A stretch of DNA of 64,000 nucleotides from the NCBI RefSeq assembly GCF_007992715.1, contig NZ_BKAU01000001.1, forward strand, positions 62,001-126,000. The letters are read 5' to 3'. The notes beneath the pieces are model-generated. The model worked only from the letters and a program-made list of their open reading frames with translations, made no database searches and was not told the origin of the DNA. Shown in pieces: positions 8,403-17,798 of the stretch. Each line of letters starts with the position of its first letter. Within the stretch, counting starts at the first letter, position 1. A program made the position numbers and the translations under genes. This DNA is from Chitinophaga cymbidii. GTDB taxonomy: Bacteria; Bacteroidota; Bacteroidia; Chitinophagales; Chitinophagaceae.

Positions 8403-8575
8403 GAAATTGTAACAAAACAACAACAATATTAAATAGCAAACATTATTATGACAACTCACAAACGGAATATTTCTTACGCAATGCGGAAGAATGCCTGCCA
8501 GTAAAGGAAGTTTTTCCTTCGGAGGTTGCATTTTCTCCATTATTGGTCAGTGATTGAGCGGAATTTTGCAGCGCT

Positions 8576-10915
8576 ATGCTGCATAAACTACTCCCGGCCT
8601 TTATATTCCTGCTCTGCTCACATATTTCCCTTGCGCAGTCCAACGCCATATTAAAAGGGACCGTAACAGAAGGGAAAACACCCGTACCGGCGGCCACCAT
8701 TGCGCTGGATGCGGACTATAAAACGGTGAAGATCGTTGTAGCGGGTAATGACGGGCGTTTCGAGATACGCGGCATTCCGCCGGGCACATATACGCTGACC
8801 GCCAGCTCTATCGGGTACCAGACGTTAAGCCAGCTGATCGTGCTGAAGGCAGGGCGGGAGCAGGACATACGGCTGGAGCTGACGCCCGCCAGCCAATCAC
8901 TCGAAGGCACTACGGTTACAGGGAATGTTTATAAAAAAGACGATGATATCATCGATATAAAAAAGATCGCGCAGCCGGTGACCGTCATCACGAAAAAAAC
9001 CATTGCCATGCTTGGCAGCCGGCGGCTGGATGAAGTGTTGCGGGAGCAGACCGGCATGGCCATCGTGAACGATCTTGGCGCGGGCAACCGCTCTGTGGGC
9101 GTGCAAATGCAGGGATTCGGATCGGAATATATCATGATCATGCTGAACGGCCAGCCAATGAACGGCAGGTTTAACGGCAACTTCGACCTGTCGCGCATCA
9201 GCGTTTCCGATATTGAAAGAATAGAGATCATCAAAGGCGCTTCCAGCAGCCTCTACGGCTGCGAAGCGCTCGGAGGCGTGATCAACATCATCACCCGCCA
9301 GCACATCAATACCCGCCAGGGCATGGCCAACGTGCAATACGGCACCTACAACATGCTCGACGCCACGCTGGAAGGCGAAACGCCCTTCGCGGGAGATAAA
9401 GGCTCCGTGTACCTTTCCGGCAACTACTACCGCACAGACGGATTCAATGTGAACACGCCTTATCTCAAAGAAGGACAGACCGCGCCGCCTTACAACAGCC
9501 TCACCTTCCAGGGAAGAAGCAAATACCGCCTCAATGATGTGCACACAGCCAACCTGAGCGGCCGCTACTCTTCCCGGCATTCGGTGATGGACAGGAACTA
9601 CAGCGCGCAACCCTTCCGCGACGTGCTGGATGAAACGGACCTCAACCTCGGCGTTTCGCTCAACAGCAATCTCCGCAACGGCATCCGTTTACTGAACAGG
9701 TATTATTTCTCCCGCTATTCTACCGACCAGGAAGCAGCCCTGCTGCAAACCGGCAAAGTGCTGCAAACGAACCGCTTTACCCAATCCGTTCACCGGCTTG
9801 AATTACAGGGTACGCGCGACTTTCTGGATAAAAAGCTGTCCCTCACCGGCGGCGCCGGCGGTGATTACCAGGGAATGGACAGCGTGGATATGTATAACTA
9901 TTTCGTTTACCTGCAAGCGAATTATAAACCAGCCGAAAAGTATGAGCTGATCGCCGGCGTGCGGTACGATGGCAACAGCATCTTCGGCGGCAAGGTGAAC
10001 CCTACGATCGGAGCGGCCTTTCATCCATCCCAAAAGATCAGCTTCAAATTCTCCGCCGGCAATGGCTTTAAAGCGCCCACCTTCGCGCAGCTTTACCAGA
10101 TGTTCACGAATGTGTCCACCGGCTACACCGTGATCGGCGCCAATAACTTCGAAGAGAAAATAAACATATTGCAGGAAACAGGGATGATACAGCAACTGTT
10201 CGATGTCGCCGGCGACATAAAACCCCTCAAGCCGGAAACCTCCCTCTCACTCAACCTCAGCGCCACCTGGAAACCATTCACCAACACTGAATTCAGCGTG
10301 AACGGCTTCTACAACGACATTCGCAACCAGATATTCTTCCGGCCGGTAGGGCTCATGAAAAACGGCCAGCCCATTTACAGCTATTTCAATATCGAACAGG
10401 CATTCACAAAAGGCATCGAAGCCACCGTAAAATGGTCGCCGCTCAACGGCCTGAGCATCGTTTCCGGCTATCAGTACCTTGATGCCAAAGACAAAGCTTC
10501 CCTCGACGCGATCAAATCCGGCAGCCTCACCGTACGCGCAGACGGTGGATTACGTACCGCCGTAGTATCCGATTACTACAACCTCCCCAACCGCAGCCGC
10601 CACAGCGCCAACATGCAGGTATTCTATGAACATCAGCCCCTCGGTCTCGGCGTTTCGCTGCGCGGCAACTACCGCAGCAAAGCGGGCTTCATCGATCAGG
10701 ACAACAACGGCTTCATCGATCCGTACGACGTATTCATCACCGGATATTTCACCGGCAGCGCATCCATCCGCAAAAACCTCTTAAAAGACCAGTTCACCGT
10801 ACAATTCACGGTGGACAATGTATTCGACTATACAGATCATCTGATGCCATCTCAACCCGGCCGCATGTTCATCGCCGGACTGACCTGGCGTTTTAAACAA
10901 AACATGAAACCATGA
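8576..10915 (+). CDS. TonB-dependent outer-membrane receptor, HmuR-like
   Basis: This 779-residue receptor would take up haem or another iron source through the outer membrane with TonB energy. A signal peptide (to SLAQ, residue 21) is followed by a carboxypeptidase-regulatory-like domain (residues 25-110, GTVTEGKTPVPAATIAL), a plug domain (about 125-235, with GASSSLYGCEALGGVINIIT) and a 22-strand-type barrel ending MFIAGLTWRFKQNMKP. The next gene encodes an HmuY-like lipoprotein and overlaps the stop as ATGA, so haem or haem-protein uptake is the best inference; the classic haem ligands of HmuR were not checked by alignment. The divergent AraC gene is the likely regulator. Confidence 0.88.
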   Translation: MLHKLLPAFIFLLCSHISLAQSNAILKGTVTEGKTPVPAATIALDADYKTVKIVVAGNDGRFEIRGIPPGTYTLTASSIGYQTLSQLIVLKAGREQDIRLELTPASQSLEGTTVTGNVYKKDDDIIDIKKIAQPVTVITKKTIAMLGSRRLDEVLREQTGMAIVNDLGAGNRSVGVQMQGFGSEYIMIMLNGQPMNGRFNGNFDLSRISVSDIERIEIIKGASSSLYGCEALGGVINIITRQHINTRQGMANVQYGTYNMLDATLEGETPFAGDKGSVYLSGNYYRTDGFNVNTPYLKEGQTAPPYNSLTFQGRSKYRLNDVHTANLSGRYSSRHSVMDRNYSAQPFRDVLDETDLNLGVSLNSNLRNGIRLLNRYYFSRYSTDQEAALLQTGKVLQTNRFTQSVHRLELQGTRDFLDKKLSLTGGAGGDYQGMDSVDMYNYFVYLQANYKPAEKYELIAGVRYDGNSIFGGKVNPTIGAAFHPSQKISFKFSAGNGFKAPTFAQLYQMFTNVSTGYTVIGANNFEEKINILQETGMIQQLFDVAGDIKPLKPETSLSLNLSATWKPFTNTEFSVNGFYNDIRNQIFFRPVGLMKNGQPIYSYFNIEQAFTKGIEATVKWSPLNGLSIVSGYQYLDAKDKASLDAIKSGSLTVRADGGLRTAVVSDYYNLPNRSRHSANMQVFYEHQPLGLGVSLRGNYRSKAGFIDQDNNGFIDPYDVFITGYFTGSASIRKNLLKDQFTVQFTVDNVFDYTDHLMPSQPGRMFIAGLTWRFKQNMKP

Positions 10916-11589
10916 GAAAATATTTCCTGTTACTCGCCGCCATTATACCATTTGCCGCATGTACGAAAGACAACGTGGCCCCCTCGAAGGAAGACGGCGT
11001 CAGCGTAGTGGTCTACGACCTCGCCTGCGACACCCTCGCCTCCATGGGCGATACCGAAGGAAAAGAAAAACGCCCCTTTTACACCGTGCTTTTTTCCATG
11101 ACCACCCGGCAAACGCGCTTCATCAAAAATGCGGCGGACTCCGCGCAATACCTGAAGAAAGCGGACTGGGACATTGCCTTTTCCAAAGAATACAATTCCT
11201 ATGTAACTGTGAACGGACAGTTTCCCGGCACACCCGGCAATGGCGGTCCCGGTAAAGGAGTAATGGTGGTAGTGGACAAACCATACGACCAGGTGACCGA
11301 AGCACCCGCGGACGCAGAATTCGACACTAACGGGAACGGTGGTACGGGATGGGATACCGGCAGCGGGTATGGATGGTTTTTCTACAGCCTGCAAAACCAC
11401 ATCTGCGTGCCGATCAAAAACAGGACCTTCGTGCTGCGCACGGCCACCGGCCATTACGCGAAGCTGGAGCTGCTCAATATTTACAAAGGAAATCCTGCGG
11501 TTGTGACCGATCTGTTCTGGCCCGCGCCTTATCTCACCTTCCGCTATTTTGTACAAACAGACGGGTCCAGGAATCTCCGGACGAAATAA
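10912..11589 (+). CDS. HmuY-family haem-binding lipoprotein
   Basis: This 225-residue lipoprotein belongs to the HmuY family, surface proteins that bind haem and pass it to the partner receptor. The signal MRKYFLLLAAIIPFAAC has its lipobox at Cys17. Family features are WDIAFSKEYNSYV, the phrase YGWFFYSLQNHICVPIKNRTFVLRTATGHYAKLELLNIYKG and the C-terminal LTFRYFVQTDGSRNL. The gene overlaps the receptor stop codon by 4 bases (ATGA), so the two are made together. HmuY in Porphyromonas binds haem with two histidines; homologues often use other residues, and which ones serve here cannot be said. Length fits the family. Confidence 0.87.
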   Translation: MRKYFLLLAAIIPFAACTKDNVAPSKEDGVSVVVYDLACDTLASMGDTEGKEKRPFYTVLFSMTTRQTRFIKNAADSAQYLKKADWDIAFSKEYNSYVTVNGQFPGTPGNGGPGKGVMVVVDKPYDQVTEAPADAEFDTNGNGGTGWDTGSGYGWFFYSLQNHICVPIKNRTFVLRTATGHYAKLELLNIYKGNPAVVTDLFWPAPYLTFRYFVQTDGSRNLRTK

Positions 11590-11612
11590 CCCGGTAACAG
11601 ATCGGCTCAACA

Positions 11613-11632
11613 CGCACAGCGCAGGCTGTGCG
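11613..11632. repeat. 8-bp hairpin without T-run between hmuY-like gene and next lipoprotein
   Basis: An inverted repeat with arms CGCACAGC and GCTGTGCG and loop GCAG lies in the 81-base gap. There is no T-run after it, so it is more likely an mRNA-stability or processing element than a terminator. Confidence 0.6.
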
Positions 11633-11670
11633 CACAGACTTGCTATGCCTTCAAATCAAATAAACAATTG

Positions 11671-12420
11671 ATGAAAACAACGCTACAACTAGCTGCGCCC
11701 CTGCTTGCACTTTGCATGGGCATCTTCAGCTGTACCAAGACCGATACGGTGCCCGCGCCGCCGGAAGCCGCCAACCGCATACTGGAATTCCGGATCGTAA
11801 ATGTGACCGGCGATCCCATCTACGGCGCTGTCAATGATGAGGACAGCTCCATACAGGTTTACCTGCCGTACGACAAACAGCTGGTGATCATAGAGCCGGA
11901 GATCACGGTATCCGAAGGCGCCACCGTAACGCCCGAAAGCGGCACCATGGTGGAAGACCTGCTGGATTACTTCTGGAAAGGACGCGACCTCCGCTACGTG
12001 GTGAAATCGAAAGACGGTGCAACAAGGACCTACACGCTGCATATCAGCGTGCAGCAGCCCGATCTTTACATGGAAGAGCTTTCACCGGATGCGGAGAACA
12101 TCACCGGCTATGAACTGGACCTGTCCCAGATCTATACCAATATTTTCCTTGTGGCGCGAGGCAGCGGATTCTCGGAAAATCATGAACTGGTGCGGATGGT
12201 GCTAGTAAAGGACGACGGTACGGAACTGCCGCCCCTGCCAATGAGCGTCACCAATACCAATAACATTTCAGAGCTGACCGCCGTGATCTCCGCCTATCCC
12301 GGTTCGATGGACGAAACAATAGCAGCGCTGAAGACCGGCGGCCTTTACCGGCTGCGCATCTACAGCTACTCCAAAGTATCCACCATGCACCATCCCATCC
12401 GCATCACCGTAAAAAATTAA
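11671..12420 (+). CDS. Lipoprotein with DUF5018-like repeat domain
   Basis: This 249-residue lipoprotein has the signal MKTTLQLAAPLLALCMGIFSC with a Cys lipobox. I use ATG at 11671; the preceding TTG gives one extra residue. Residues 35-130 form a DUF5018-like beta domain of the type seen in Bacteroidota surface proteins: ILEFRIVNVTGDPIYGAVND, an IEPEITVSEGATVTPESG block, and a closing YTLHISVQQP. The second half resembles an IPT/TIG-like beta domain. Function is unknown; such proteins often sit beside TonB systems as surface binding proteins. It shares this domain with the following gene and is probably in the same transcript as the HmuR/HmuY pair. Confidence 0.8.
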   Translation: MKTTLQLAAPLLALCMGIFSCTKTDTVPAPPEAANRILEFRIVNVTGDPIYGAVNDEDSSIQVYLPYDKQLVIIEPEITVSEGATVTPESGTMVEDLLDYFWKGRDLRYVVKSKDGATRTYTLHISVQQPDLYMEELSPDAENITGYELDLSQIYTNIFLVARGSGFSENHELVRMVLVKDDGTELPPLPMSVTNTNNISELTAVISAYPGSMDETIAALKTGGLYRLRIYSYSKVSTMHHPIRITVKN

Positions 12421-12424
12421 GATC

Positions 12425-13444
12425 ATGCAACGCAAACATATTTTACTGGCATTCGCGGCGCTGTTGTTCTTCGCGGCCTGCAAAAAAGAAACGGAGCACG
12501 CGCCCTATCCCTATCACCGCATTACCAGCTTTGCGGTGCAGACGAACGGCGCGGATTCCGTGTCCGGCGCCATTACAGCAGACACCGTGATCATTTACTG
12601 GCCATATCACCTTCCCCTGCCAGAACAGGTACGGCCCAAGGTCACCGTATCGGAAAATGCAACCGTCAGTCCGGCTTCAGGAACTGCAGTCGATTTTGCC
12701 ACCGGCACGAAATACACCGTCGAAGCGCAGGACGGCGGACTGAAAGATTATTTCCTGAAAGTGATCGTGCAGCAACCCGCTATTCAGCTGTACACCGGGT
12801 TCGGGCAATCGGTAGTATTCGGCAGTGACATGACTTACGATAACAGCACCACGCTCCGGTATGTCATCCGCGACAACCAGCAGACACATTATTTCCTCGT
12901 AGACGCGGAGAACAACGAAGCAGAACTGCCCGTTACCTTTTACACCGCAGGCCGTGATTCCATGATGCGCGTGAAAGTGCCCGAAAAAGGGCAGATCGCA
13001 GCCGGCCCTTACCGCATTAAGGTGACCAGCGGCACACAATCCGTCATCACAGAGAACGCCGTGCTCGGCGTGGTGAACGGCTGGGAAGACCGGCCCGTGG
13101 TGAACGAGCTTTCCGGCAGCATGACCTGGAAGCGGGGGGAGACCATCACTTTTGAAGGAACACAATTTGCGGACATGCAGGGAGCGCGGCTGTATTCGCT
13201 GCCGGACTGGTGGACGGAAACCGAGCTCGGCGCACTGGAGCTGGTGAGCGCCACCGCCACATCCGCCACTTACCGCATTCCGGATACATTGCCCACCGGC
13301 ACTTATACGTTCAACGACGACGGCCCCAATACCATGCGCATACAATTACGCATCAGCGATTATTTCCCCGGATATAATCCTGTCAGTCCCAAGCCGATCT
13401 ATGTAGATGTAAAAGGTTCCGACACGATCGTGGTAACCGAATGA
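12425..13444 (+). CDS. Lipoprotein with DUF5018-like domain, paralogue of the upstream gene
   Basis: This 339-residue lipoprotein starts MQRKHILLAFAALLFFAAC, lipobox at Cys19, followed by KKE. Residues 30-120 repeat the plan of the previous protein: ITSFAVQTNGADSVSGAIT, then RPKVTVSENATVSPASGTAVDF and KDYFLKVIVQQPA. Two further beta-rich domains follow, with the second (VNELSGSMTWKRGETITFEGTQF) reading like an IPT/TIG domain. The gap to the previous gene is four bases. Together the two look like a duplicated pair of surface proteins serving the uptake system; the ligand is unknown. A hairpin terminator follows directly. Confidence 0.8.
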   Translation: MQRKHILLAFAALLFFAACKKETEHAPYPYHRITSFAVQTNGADSVSGAITADTVIIYWPYHLPLPEQVRPKVTVSENATVSPASGTAVDFATGTKYTVEAQDGGLKDYFLKVIVQQPAIQLYTGFGQSVVFGSDMTYDNSTTLRYVIRDNQQTHYFLVDAENNEAELPVTFYTAGRDSMMRVKVPEKGQIAAGPYRIKVTSGTQSVITENAVLGVVNGWEDRPVVNELSGSMTWKRGETITFEGTQFADMQGARLYSLPDWWTETELGALELVSATATSATYRIPDTLPTGTYTFNDDGPNTMRIQLRISDYFPGYNPVSPKPIYVDVKGSDTIVVTE

Positions 13445-13449
13445 TCATA

Positions 13450-13478
13450 AAAATGCCCGCGTCATCCGCGGGCATTTT
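13450..13478. terminator. Bidirectional terminator between convergent genes
   Basis: Twelve-base arms AAAATGCCCGCG and CGCGGGCATTTT with a 5-base loop lie 6 bases after the lipoprotein gene. The convergent PepSY gene ends inside the hairpin: its stop codon (13462-13464) sits in the loop, so the hairpin would work for both strands. Confidence 0.85.
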
Positions 13479-14613
13479 CCATATAGGAACGTAATACGAT
13501 CCGCTTTCGCTTTACTTTCTTTTGCGTTCCGCCCTTCGCGCCTTTCAGCCAGATCAGCAAGCCGGTCACCGGCAGGGATGCCGCCAGCAGGCAGGATACC
13601 AGCGCCAGTATCTTTGTAGGCCAGCCGAATATATTGCCGGTGTGGATGGGATATATCGCGCGGCGGACTTTCATGCCCGTGCTCTGGTCTTTATACAAAC
13701 GTTTCCGCAACACGTTGCCGGTACCGTTTTCGTAATATATAAAATCGACCACGTTGGTGATCTTCGCTTCGTAATTCTCCTTGGTAACGGCAACGGATAA
13801 ACTGTCATTCGGCGGAAACCGGAAGGCCAGGCCCCCTTTGTACGGCAAGTCCCTGTTCACCTGCTGGTAGAGCCGTTCATAAAATCCTTCGTCCGCCGGC
13901 TGCATCACCTTATTGGCAGGCGCGGTGTAAGGCTCCATGAGCTTTCCGTCGAACAACATAAAAATGCCGTTATTGAACCATTTATAACTCCAGGTAAGCC
14001 CCGTCAGCGCAATAACAAAAATGAGCAGGTGCATGTAAAAGCCACCCACCGCATGCAGGTCCCACACGATCCGCTTAAATGATCCCGTCCATTTAATGCG
14101 GAGGCGCTGCCGGAGATACTTCCAGCGTTTCGGCCACCACAGCACAATACCACTGATCACCAGCACAAGGAAGATCAGGCAGGCAACGCCGGTAACGGCT
14201 TTGCCCGCATCACCCGCGAGCAGGTAGCGGTGCAGGCGGAGCATGATGGGGAAGAAACGTTTTTCTGCCTCCACGCCTTTTATCACTTCGCCGGTATACG
14301 GATGCACCGCAATGAGGTAGGTAACTGTTCCTTTTTTGCCGTAAAATAAAGCGGTGCGGTCCGGTGCATGCGGCTCCATTTCAAGACTGGTCAGCTTAAT
14401 GGCCGGATCGAAATTCTCCGCCTGTTTCTTCAGGCTGTCTACCGGCAGGCGCGCCGCTCCGGGCGTAACGAAGTACAGCCGGTGGCTCGCCAGGTGCTCG
14501 ATCTCCTTTTCGAAGACCAGCACGGCGCCGGACAGCGTGACTATCAAAACTACAAGGCCGGAGCCAAGCCCCAGCCAGAGATGTAGTTGCCGTATGATCT
14601 TTTTAGCAGTCAT
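13462..14613 (-). CDS. PepSY-associated membrane protein (iron-uptake linked)
   Basis: This 383-residue inner-membrane protein is of the PepSY_TM type, often found with siderophore receptors and proposed to act in reduction or release of iron from siderophores. The N-terminus MTAKKIIRQLHLWLGLGSGLVVLIVTLSGAVLVFEKEI is the family hallmark, with helices again near residues 140-165 (LIFLVLVISGIVLWWPKRW), 185-210 and 330-355. Histidines in RQLHLWLG, LRLHRYLL and DLHAVGGFYMHLL could bind haem or metal. Its ATG overlaps the receptor stop codon as TAATG, indicating coupling. The gene ends within a terminator hairpin. Confidence 0.88.
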   Translation of the reverse strand: MTAKKIIRQLHLWLGLGSGLVVLIVTLSGAVLVFEKEIEHLASHRLYFVTPGAARLPVDSLKKQAENFDPAIKLTSLEMEPHAPDRTALFYGKKGTVTYLIAVHPYTGEVIKGVEAEKRFFPIMLRLHRYLLAGDAGKAVTGVACLIFLVLVISGIVLWWPKRWKYLRQRLRIKWTGSFKRIVWDLHAVGGFYMHLLIFVIALTGLTWSYKWFNNGIFMLFDGKLMEPYTAPANKVMQPADEGFYERLYQQVNRDLPYKGGLAFRFPPNDSLSVAVTKENYEAKITNVVDFIYYENGTGNVLRKRLYKDQSTGMKVRRAIYPIHTGNIFGWPTKILALVSCLLAASLPVTGLLIWLKGAKGGTQKKVKRKRIVLRSYMENARG

Positions 14614-17036
14614 TAAAATGTATAAGCTACGGATGTAAGCCAGTTCCGCGGCGCCCCCGGGAACAGGCGAAGATAGTCATATCCGCCCACCCAGTGCGTT
14701 TTGTTGAGCACGTTGTTCAGGTTGAACTGTATCTGGAACTTGTCGATGCGGTAGTACACAGCGGCGTTGAGCAATTCGTAGCCGGGCAATACCTGGTCAG
14801 CATTGGAATCCATGAACCGCTGCGTCACAAAATTGCCGCCCGCCCCGAAGCCGATGCCGCGCAATACGCCGCTGCTGAAAGAGTACTTCGTCCAGAAAGA
14901 ACCCTGGTGCTGCGGTGCGCCGGGGGACTGACGGCCGACTTCTTTTGGTTCATCGCTTTCCTTGATCGGCATATCATTATAGGCGTAAGCCAGTGTTACA
15001 AACCATTCCGGTGTGATCTGCCCTTTTACATCCAGCTCCACGCCTTTCGATTCCACATCGACCTCCCGCAGCTGGTCGCTTCCCGGCATACTGAGCAACA
15101 TGTTCTCCTGGTAAATGCGGTACACGGAAACGGTGGCGGAGAGCCTGTTCTTGAAGAAATCGCCTTTGGCGCCCGCTTCTATCAGGCTGCTTTTAACAGG
15201 GTCAAAAGGCCCTCCCGCATCCGGATTGGTCATGTTCACCGAGGTTTGCGGATTGTATCCCTTTGAATAAGTAGCATACAGGTTGATGTCTTTCGTCAGG
15301 GAATAAACGAGGCCAAGGCGGGGAATGATGGCATCCTGCTTCACGATCTCTTCCGTTGGCTTCTCGTAGTTCAGCCAGTCGCGGTAAGCATCATACCGCA
15401 GGCCAAGCAGCGCCTGGAACCTGCCGATCGTGATCTGGTCCTGCACATACAGGCCATGCGCATTGTACAGCGTAGGATCATATGCGGCTTTAACGAAGAA
15501 GTATTTGCTCATATCATACAGCTGGTATGGACTGGCAGCTGTAAGATCGAAATGCGGCACGTTGGGCACGGGGCGGTTTTGCGCATCATACATAAAGCGC
15601 CAGGGTTCCGCCGCATTGTAAGCGCCAGCTCCTGTGTTCGTATTGTTCCGGTACCCGTTGGCAGTGAGCTGGGATGCGCCCCAGGGCGTTTTGGATTGCG
15701 CAAAGTCATATCCCGCCAGCAGCTTATGGTTCAGTGAACCCGTGTGCACATCAAATGTAAAATAGGTGGAAATATTATCGGAAACCGTGCGGCGGTTGCG
15801 GTCGAACACCTGCATTTCTACCAGCGTGGAAATCGGCTTGCCCGCGCTGTCTTTCGCGTAGGTATTGGCGCCGCGGTGCTCCAGCAGGTCTTCTTCCCAG
15901 GAAGTTTTCAGGTAAGCGACGTTGAACTGTACCGCGTCCGAGAACTTGTGCGTCAGCGATGCGGTGATCATCAGGTTATCTTCATTCAGATAATCATTCA
16001 CCGCATTGATGCTTTTGGAAATGGGCGTGGAATAAATATCGTTGTTGCCGAATACGGCCTGCCCGCGGTCCAGCCGGCTCATGCTGCGGTTGTACACCAC
16101 GTCCACATTCACCTGCGTTTTATCATTCGGGATAAATGAAATGGAAGGCGCCACGATGAAGTTTTTGTCGTATTGCAGATCGCGGAAGCTCTGGGAATTT
16201 TCATATCCAATGTTCATGCGGTAGAGCAGGGTTCTGGATTCATTCAGCGGCCCCGTGAAATCGGCCAGCGTGCGGAAAGTATTGTAGCTGCCCGTTGTGA
16301 AGCTGATGCTCTGCCGCGGATCTCTCAACGGTTTTTTCGTTACACGGTTGATGATGCCGCCTGGCGAGCTGTTGCCGAACAGCGCCGCAGCGGGACCTTT
16401 GATCACTTCCACCCTTTCGAGGTAATTCGTCAGCGGCTGCTTCCAGAAACCGGTGATCGTCCGGAGGCCGTTCATCAGTTGTACGGAGGAATTGTTTTGC
16501 GTGCGGAAACCACGGATCGTAAAATCATCATACGCGGTATACTGGTTCACGCCGCTCATATATTTAACCACGTCGCCGATGCGCATCGCCTGCTGATCGT
16601 ACATCAGCTCCTTGGTAACGTAGCTGATGGATTGCGGTACGTCTTTCAGTGCGGTAGCTGTTTTTGTGCCGATGAAAGAGTTGGTGTTCTTGTACCCGGA
16701 TTCCTTGCGGCCGGTGATCTCTACAGATTGCAGTTGCTCCGCGGAAGAAGTGAGCACAATATCCACCACCCGCGTTTCCCCCTCTTTCAGATCGATGGTG
16801 CGGGAAGCCGGTTCGTAGCCGATATAGGTAAACCGGAGCGTATATTTTCCGGGTTGAAGATCGTTCAGGTTGAATTGTCCGGACACATTGGTCACCGTAT
16901 TTTTTCCTTTTCCGAGCATAACGCTTACACCCGGCACCAGGTTATTATCCTGGTCTTTCACGGTGCCTTTCACAACAGATTGACCGAAAACGCCGCCGGC
17001 GCAAAGAACCAGCAGGCCCATCATCAAGATTCGCAT
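14613..17036 (-). CDS. TonB-dependent siderophore receptor
   Basis: This roughly 807-residue receptor would import ferric siderophores. I favour ATG at 17036 (MRILMMGLLVLCAGGVFGQ, a signal peptide); ATG at 17069 adds eleven residues. Next come a carboxypeptidase-regulatory-like domain (VKGTVKDQDNNLVPGVSVMLGKG), a plug domain with YMSGVNQYTAYDDFTIRGF and VEVIKGPAAALFGNSSPGGIINRVTKKP, which is the FhuA/FpvA-type signature, and a barrel ending PRNWLTSVAYTF. The final aromatic residue is as usual for outer-membrane proteins. It forms a two-gene operon with the PepSY gene. The siderophore cannot be named. No FecR-like signalling domain is present, so it is not a trans-signalling receptor. Confidence 0.9.
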   Translation of the reverse strand: MRILMMGLLVLCAGGVFGQSVVKGTVKDQDNNLVPGVSVMLGKGKNTVTNVSGQFNLNDLQPGKYTLRFTYIGYEPASRTIDLKEGETRVVDIVLTSSAEQLQSVEITGRKESGYKNTNSFIGTKTATALKDVPQSISYVTKELMYDQQAMRIGDVVKYMSGVNQYTAYDDFTIRGFRTQNNSSVQLMNGLRTITGFWKQPLTNYLERVEVIKGPAAALFGNSSPGGIINRVTKKPLRDPRQSISFTTGSYNTFRTLADFTGPLNESRTLLYRMNIGYENSQSFRDLQYDKNFIVAPSISFIPNDKTQVNVDVVYNRSMSRLDRGQAVFGNNDIYSTPISKSINAVNDYLNEDNLMITASLTHKFSDAVQFNVAYLKTSWEEDLLEHRGANTYAKDSAGKPISTLVEMQVFDRNRRTVSDNISTYFTFDVHTGSLNHKLLAGYDFAQSKTPWGASQLTANGYRNNTNTGAGAYNAAEPWRFMYDAQNRPVPNVPHFDLTAASPYQLYDMSKYFFVKAAYDPTLYNAHGLYVQDQITIGRFQALLGLRYDAYRDWLNYEKPTEEIVKQDAIIPRLGLVYSLTKDINLYATYSKGYNPQTSVNMTNPDAGGPFDPVKSSLIEAGAKGDFFKNRLSATVSVYRIYQENMLLSMPGSDQLREVDVESKGVELDVKGQITPEWFVTLAYAYNDMPIKESDEPKEVGRQSPGAPQHQGSFWTKYSFSSGVLRGIGFGAGGNFVTQRFMDSNADQVLPGYELLNAAVYYRIDKFQIQFNLNNVLNKTHWVGGYDYLRLFPGAPRNWLTSVAYTF

Positions 17037-17188
17037 AAGGGAGGTAAATTTTAATTGATTCGCCCGCAAAGTTCCACACCAATTCAGGGTTTATTGTATC
17101 GTAAACGGAAAAAGGTTTACGCGAAACGGAAAAAACTGCGGTTTCCATTTATGCGTGAAAATCAAGATATTAGCGAAAAATATTTCGT

Positions 17189-17713
17189 ATGCGGGTGGAG
17201 CACAGGCGGCTGTTCCGGTTGAACATCATTTTTAAGGCGCTGGCGGGGTACCAGGTACTGGGAGGAATGCTCGGCTTCGGTATGTTGGCGTGGTCTTACG
17301 CCGGCGCAAACCGGTTCGATCCGTTGCTGTTGCTGATAGTAGCAGTGCTGTACGGGTTCTCTGTCTGCTGCGGGGTGCTGATCCTGAAAAAACCGGTAGC
17401 GGGATTACATTATTCCTTTATACATCAATTGTTGCAGACCGTACACATCGGCTGGCACGGATATGTGTTCAAATATATTTCCGGGCTGGCGCTTTCGCTG
17501 AGCTGGTCCCCTTTCAGCGGCTCCGCTTTCTCCCTTCAGGCGGAGCTTTCCCGGTTCAATATTTCCGTTAGCGGCGCCGGCGGGGGAGCTTTCATCGGCA
17601 TCAATCTGCTGGCGATCTTTCTCTCCGGCTACCTGCTGTATGTACGGGAATCTTATTCGGAAGCTTTGCTGGCAAAGGAGATCACACATATTACGGACAT
17701 CAGTGAAAATTAA
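17189..17713 (+). CDS. Unknown small membrane protein
   Basis: I do not recognise this 174-residue protein. About four hydrophobic helices are visible: ALAGYQVLGGMLGFGMLAW, LLLLIVAVLYGFSVCCGVLIL, a middle stretch around HQLLQTVHIGWHGYVFKYISGLALSL, and FIGINLLAIFLSGYLLYV. A basic N-terminus (MRVEHRRLFR) suggests it faces the cytoplasm. It is divergent from the siderophore receptor with 152 bases between the two starts and is followed by a strong bidirectional terminator, so it is a single-gene unit. A link to iron uptake is only by position. Confidence 0.7.
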   Translation: MRVEHRRLFRLNIIFKALAGYQVLGGMLGFGMLAWSYAGANRFDPLLLLIVAVLYGFSVCCGVLILKKPVAGLHYSFIHQLLQTVHIGWHGYVFKYISGLALSLSWSPFSGSAFSLQAELSRFNISVSGAGGGAFIGINLLAIFLSGYLLYVRESYSEALLAKEITHITDISEN

Positions 17714-17742
17714 CCCAGTAAATTATCCGCACGTTTAAAAAG

Positions 17743-17781
17743 AAGGAAGGCATTGCGCCCGCTGGGCGCAATGCCTTCCTT
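17743..17781. terminator. Strong bidirectional terminator
   Basis: Eighteen perfect base pairs (17743-17760 with 17764-17781), loop GCT, between two convergent genes. An A-run precedes and T-rich sequence follows, so it can end transcription from both sides. Confidence 0.92.
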
Positions 17782-17798
17782 TACAATAATTCTCTCCA

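Noticed and set aside
8504-8519. Small hairpin AAGGAA-GTTT-TTCCTT in the AraC/TonB receptor gap
   Set aside because: Short, no T-run, and no related copy nearby; could be chance.
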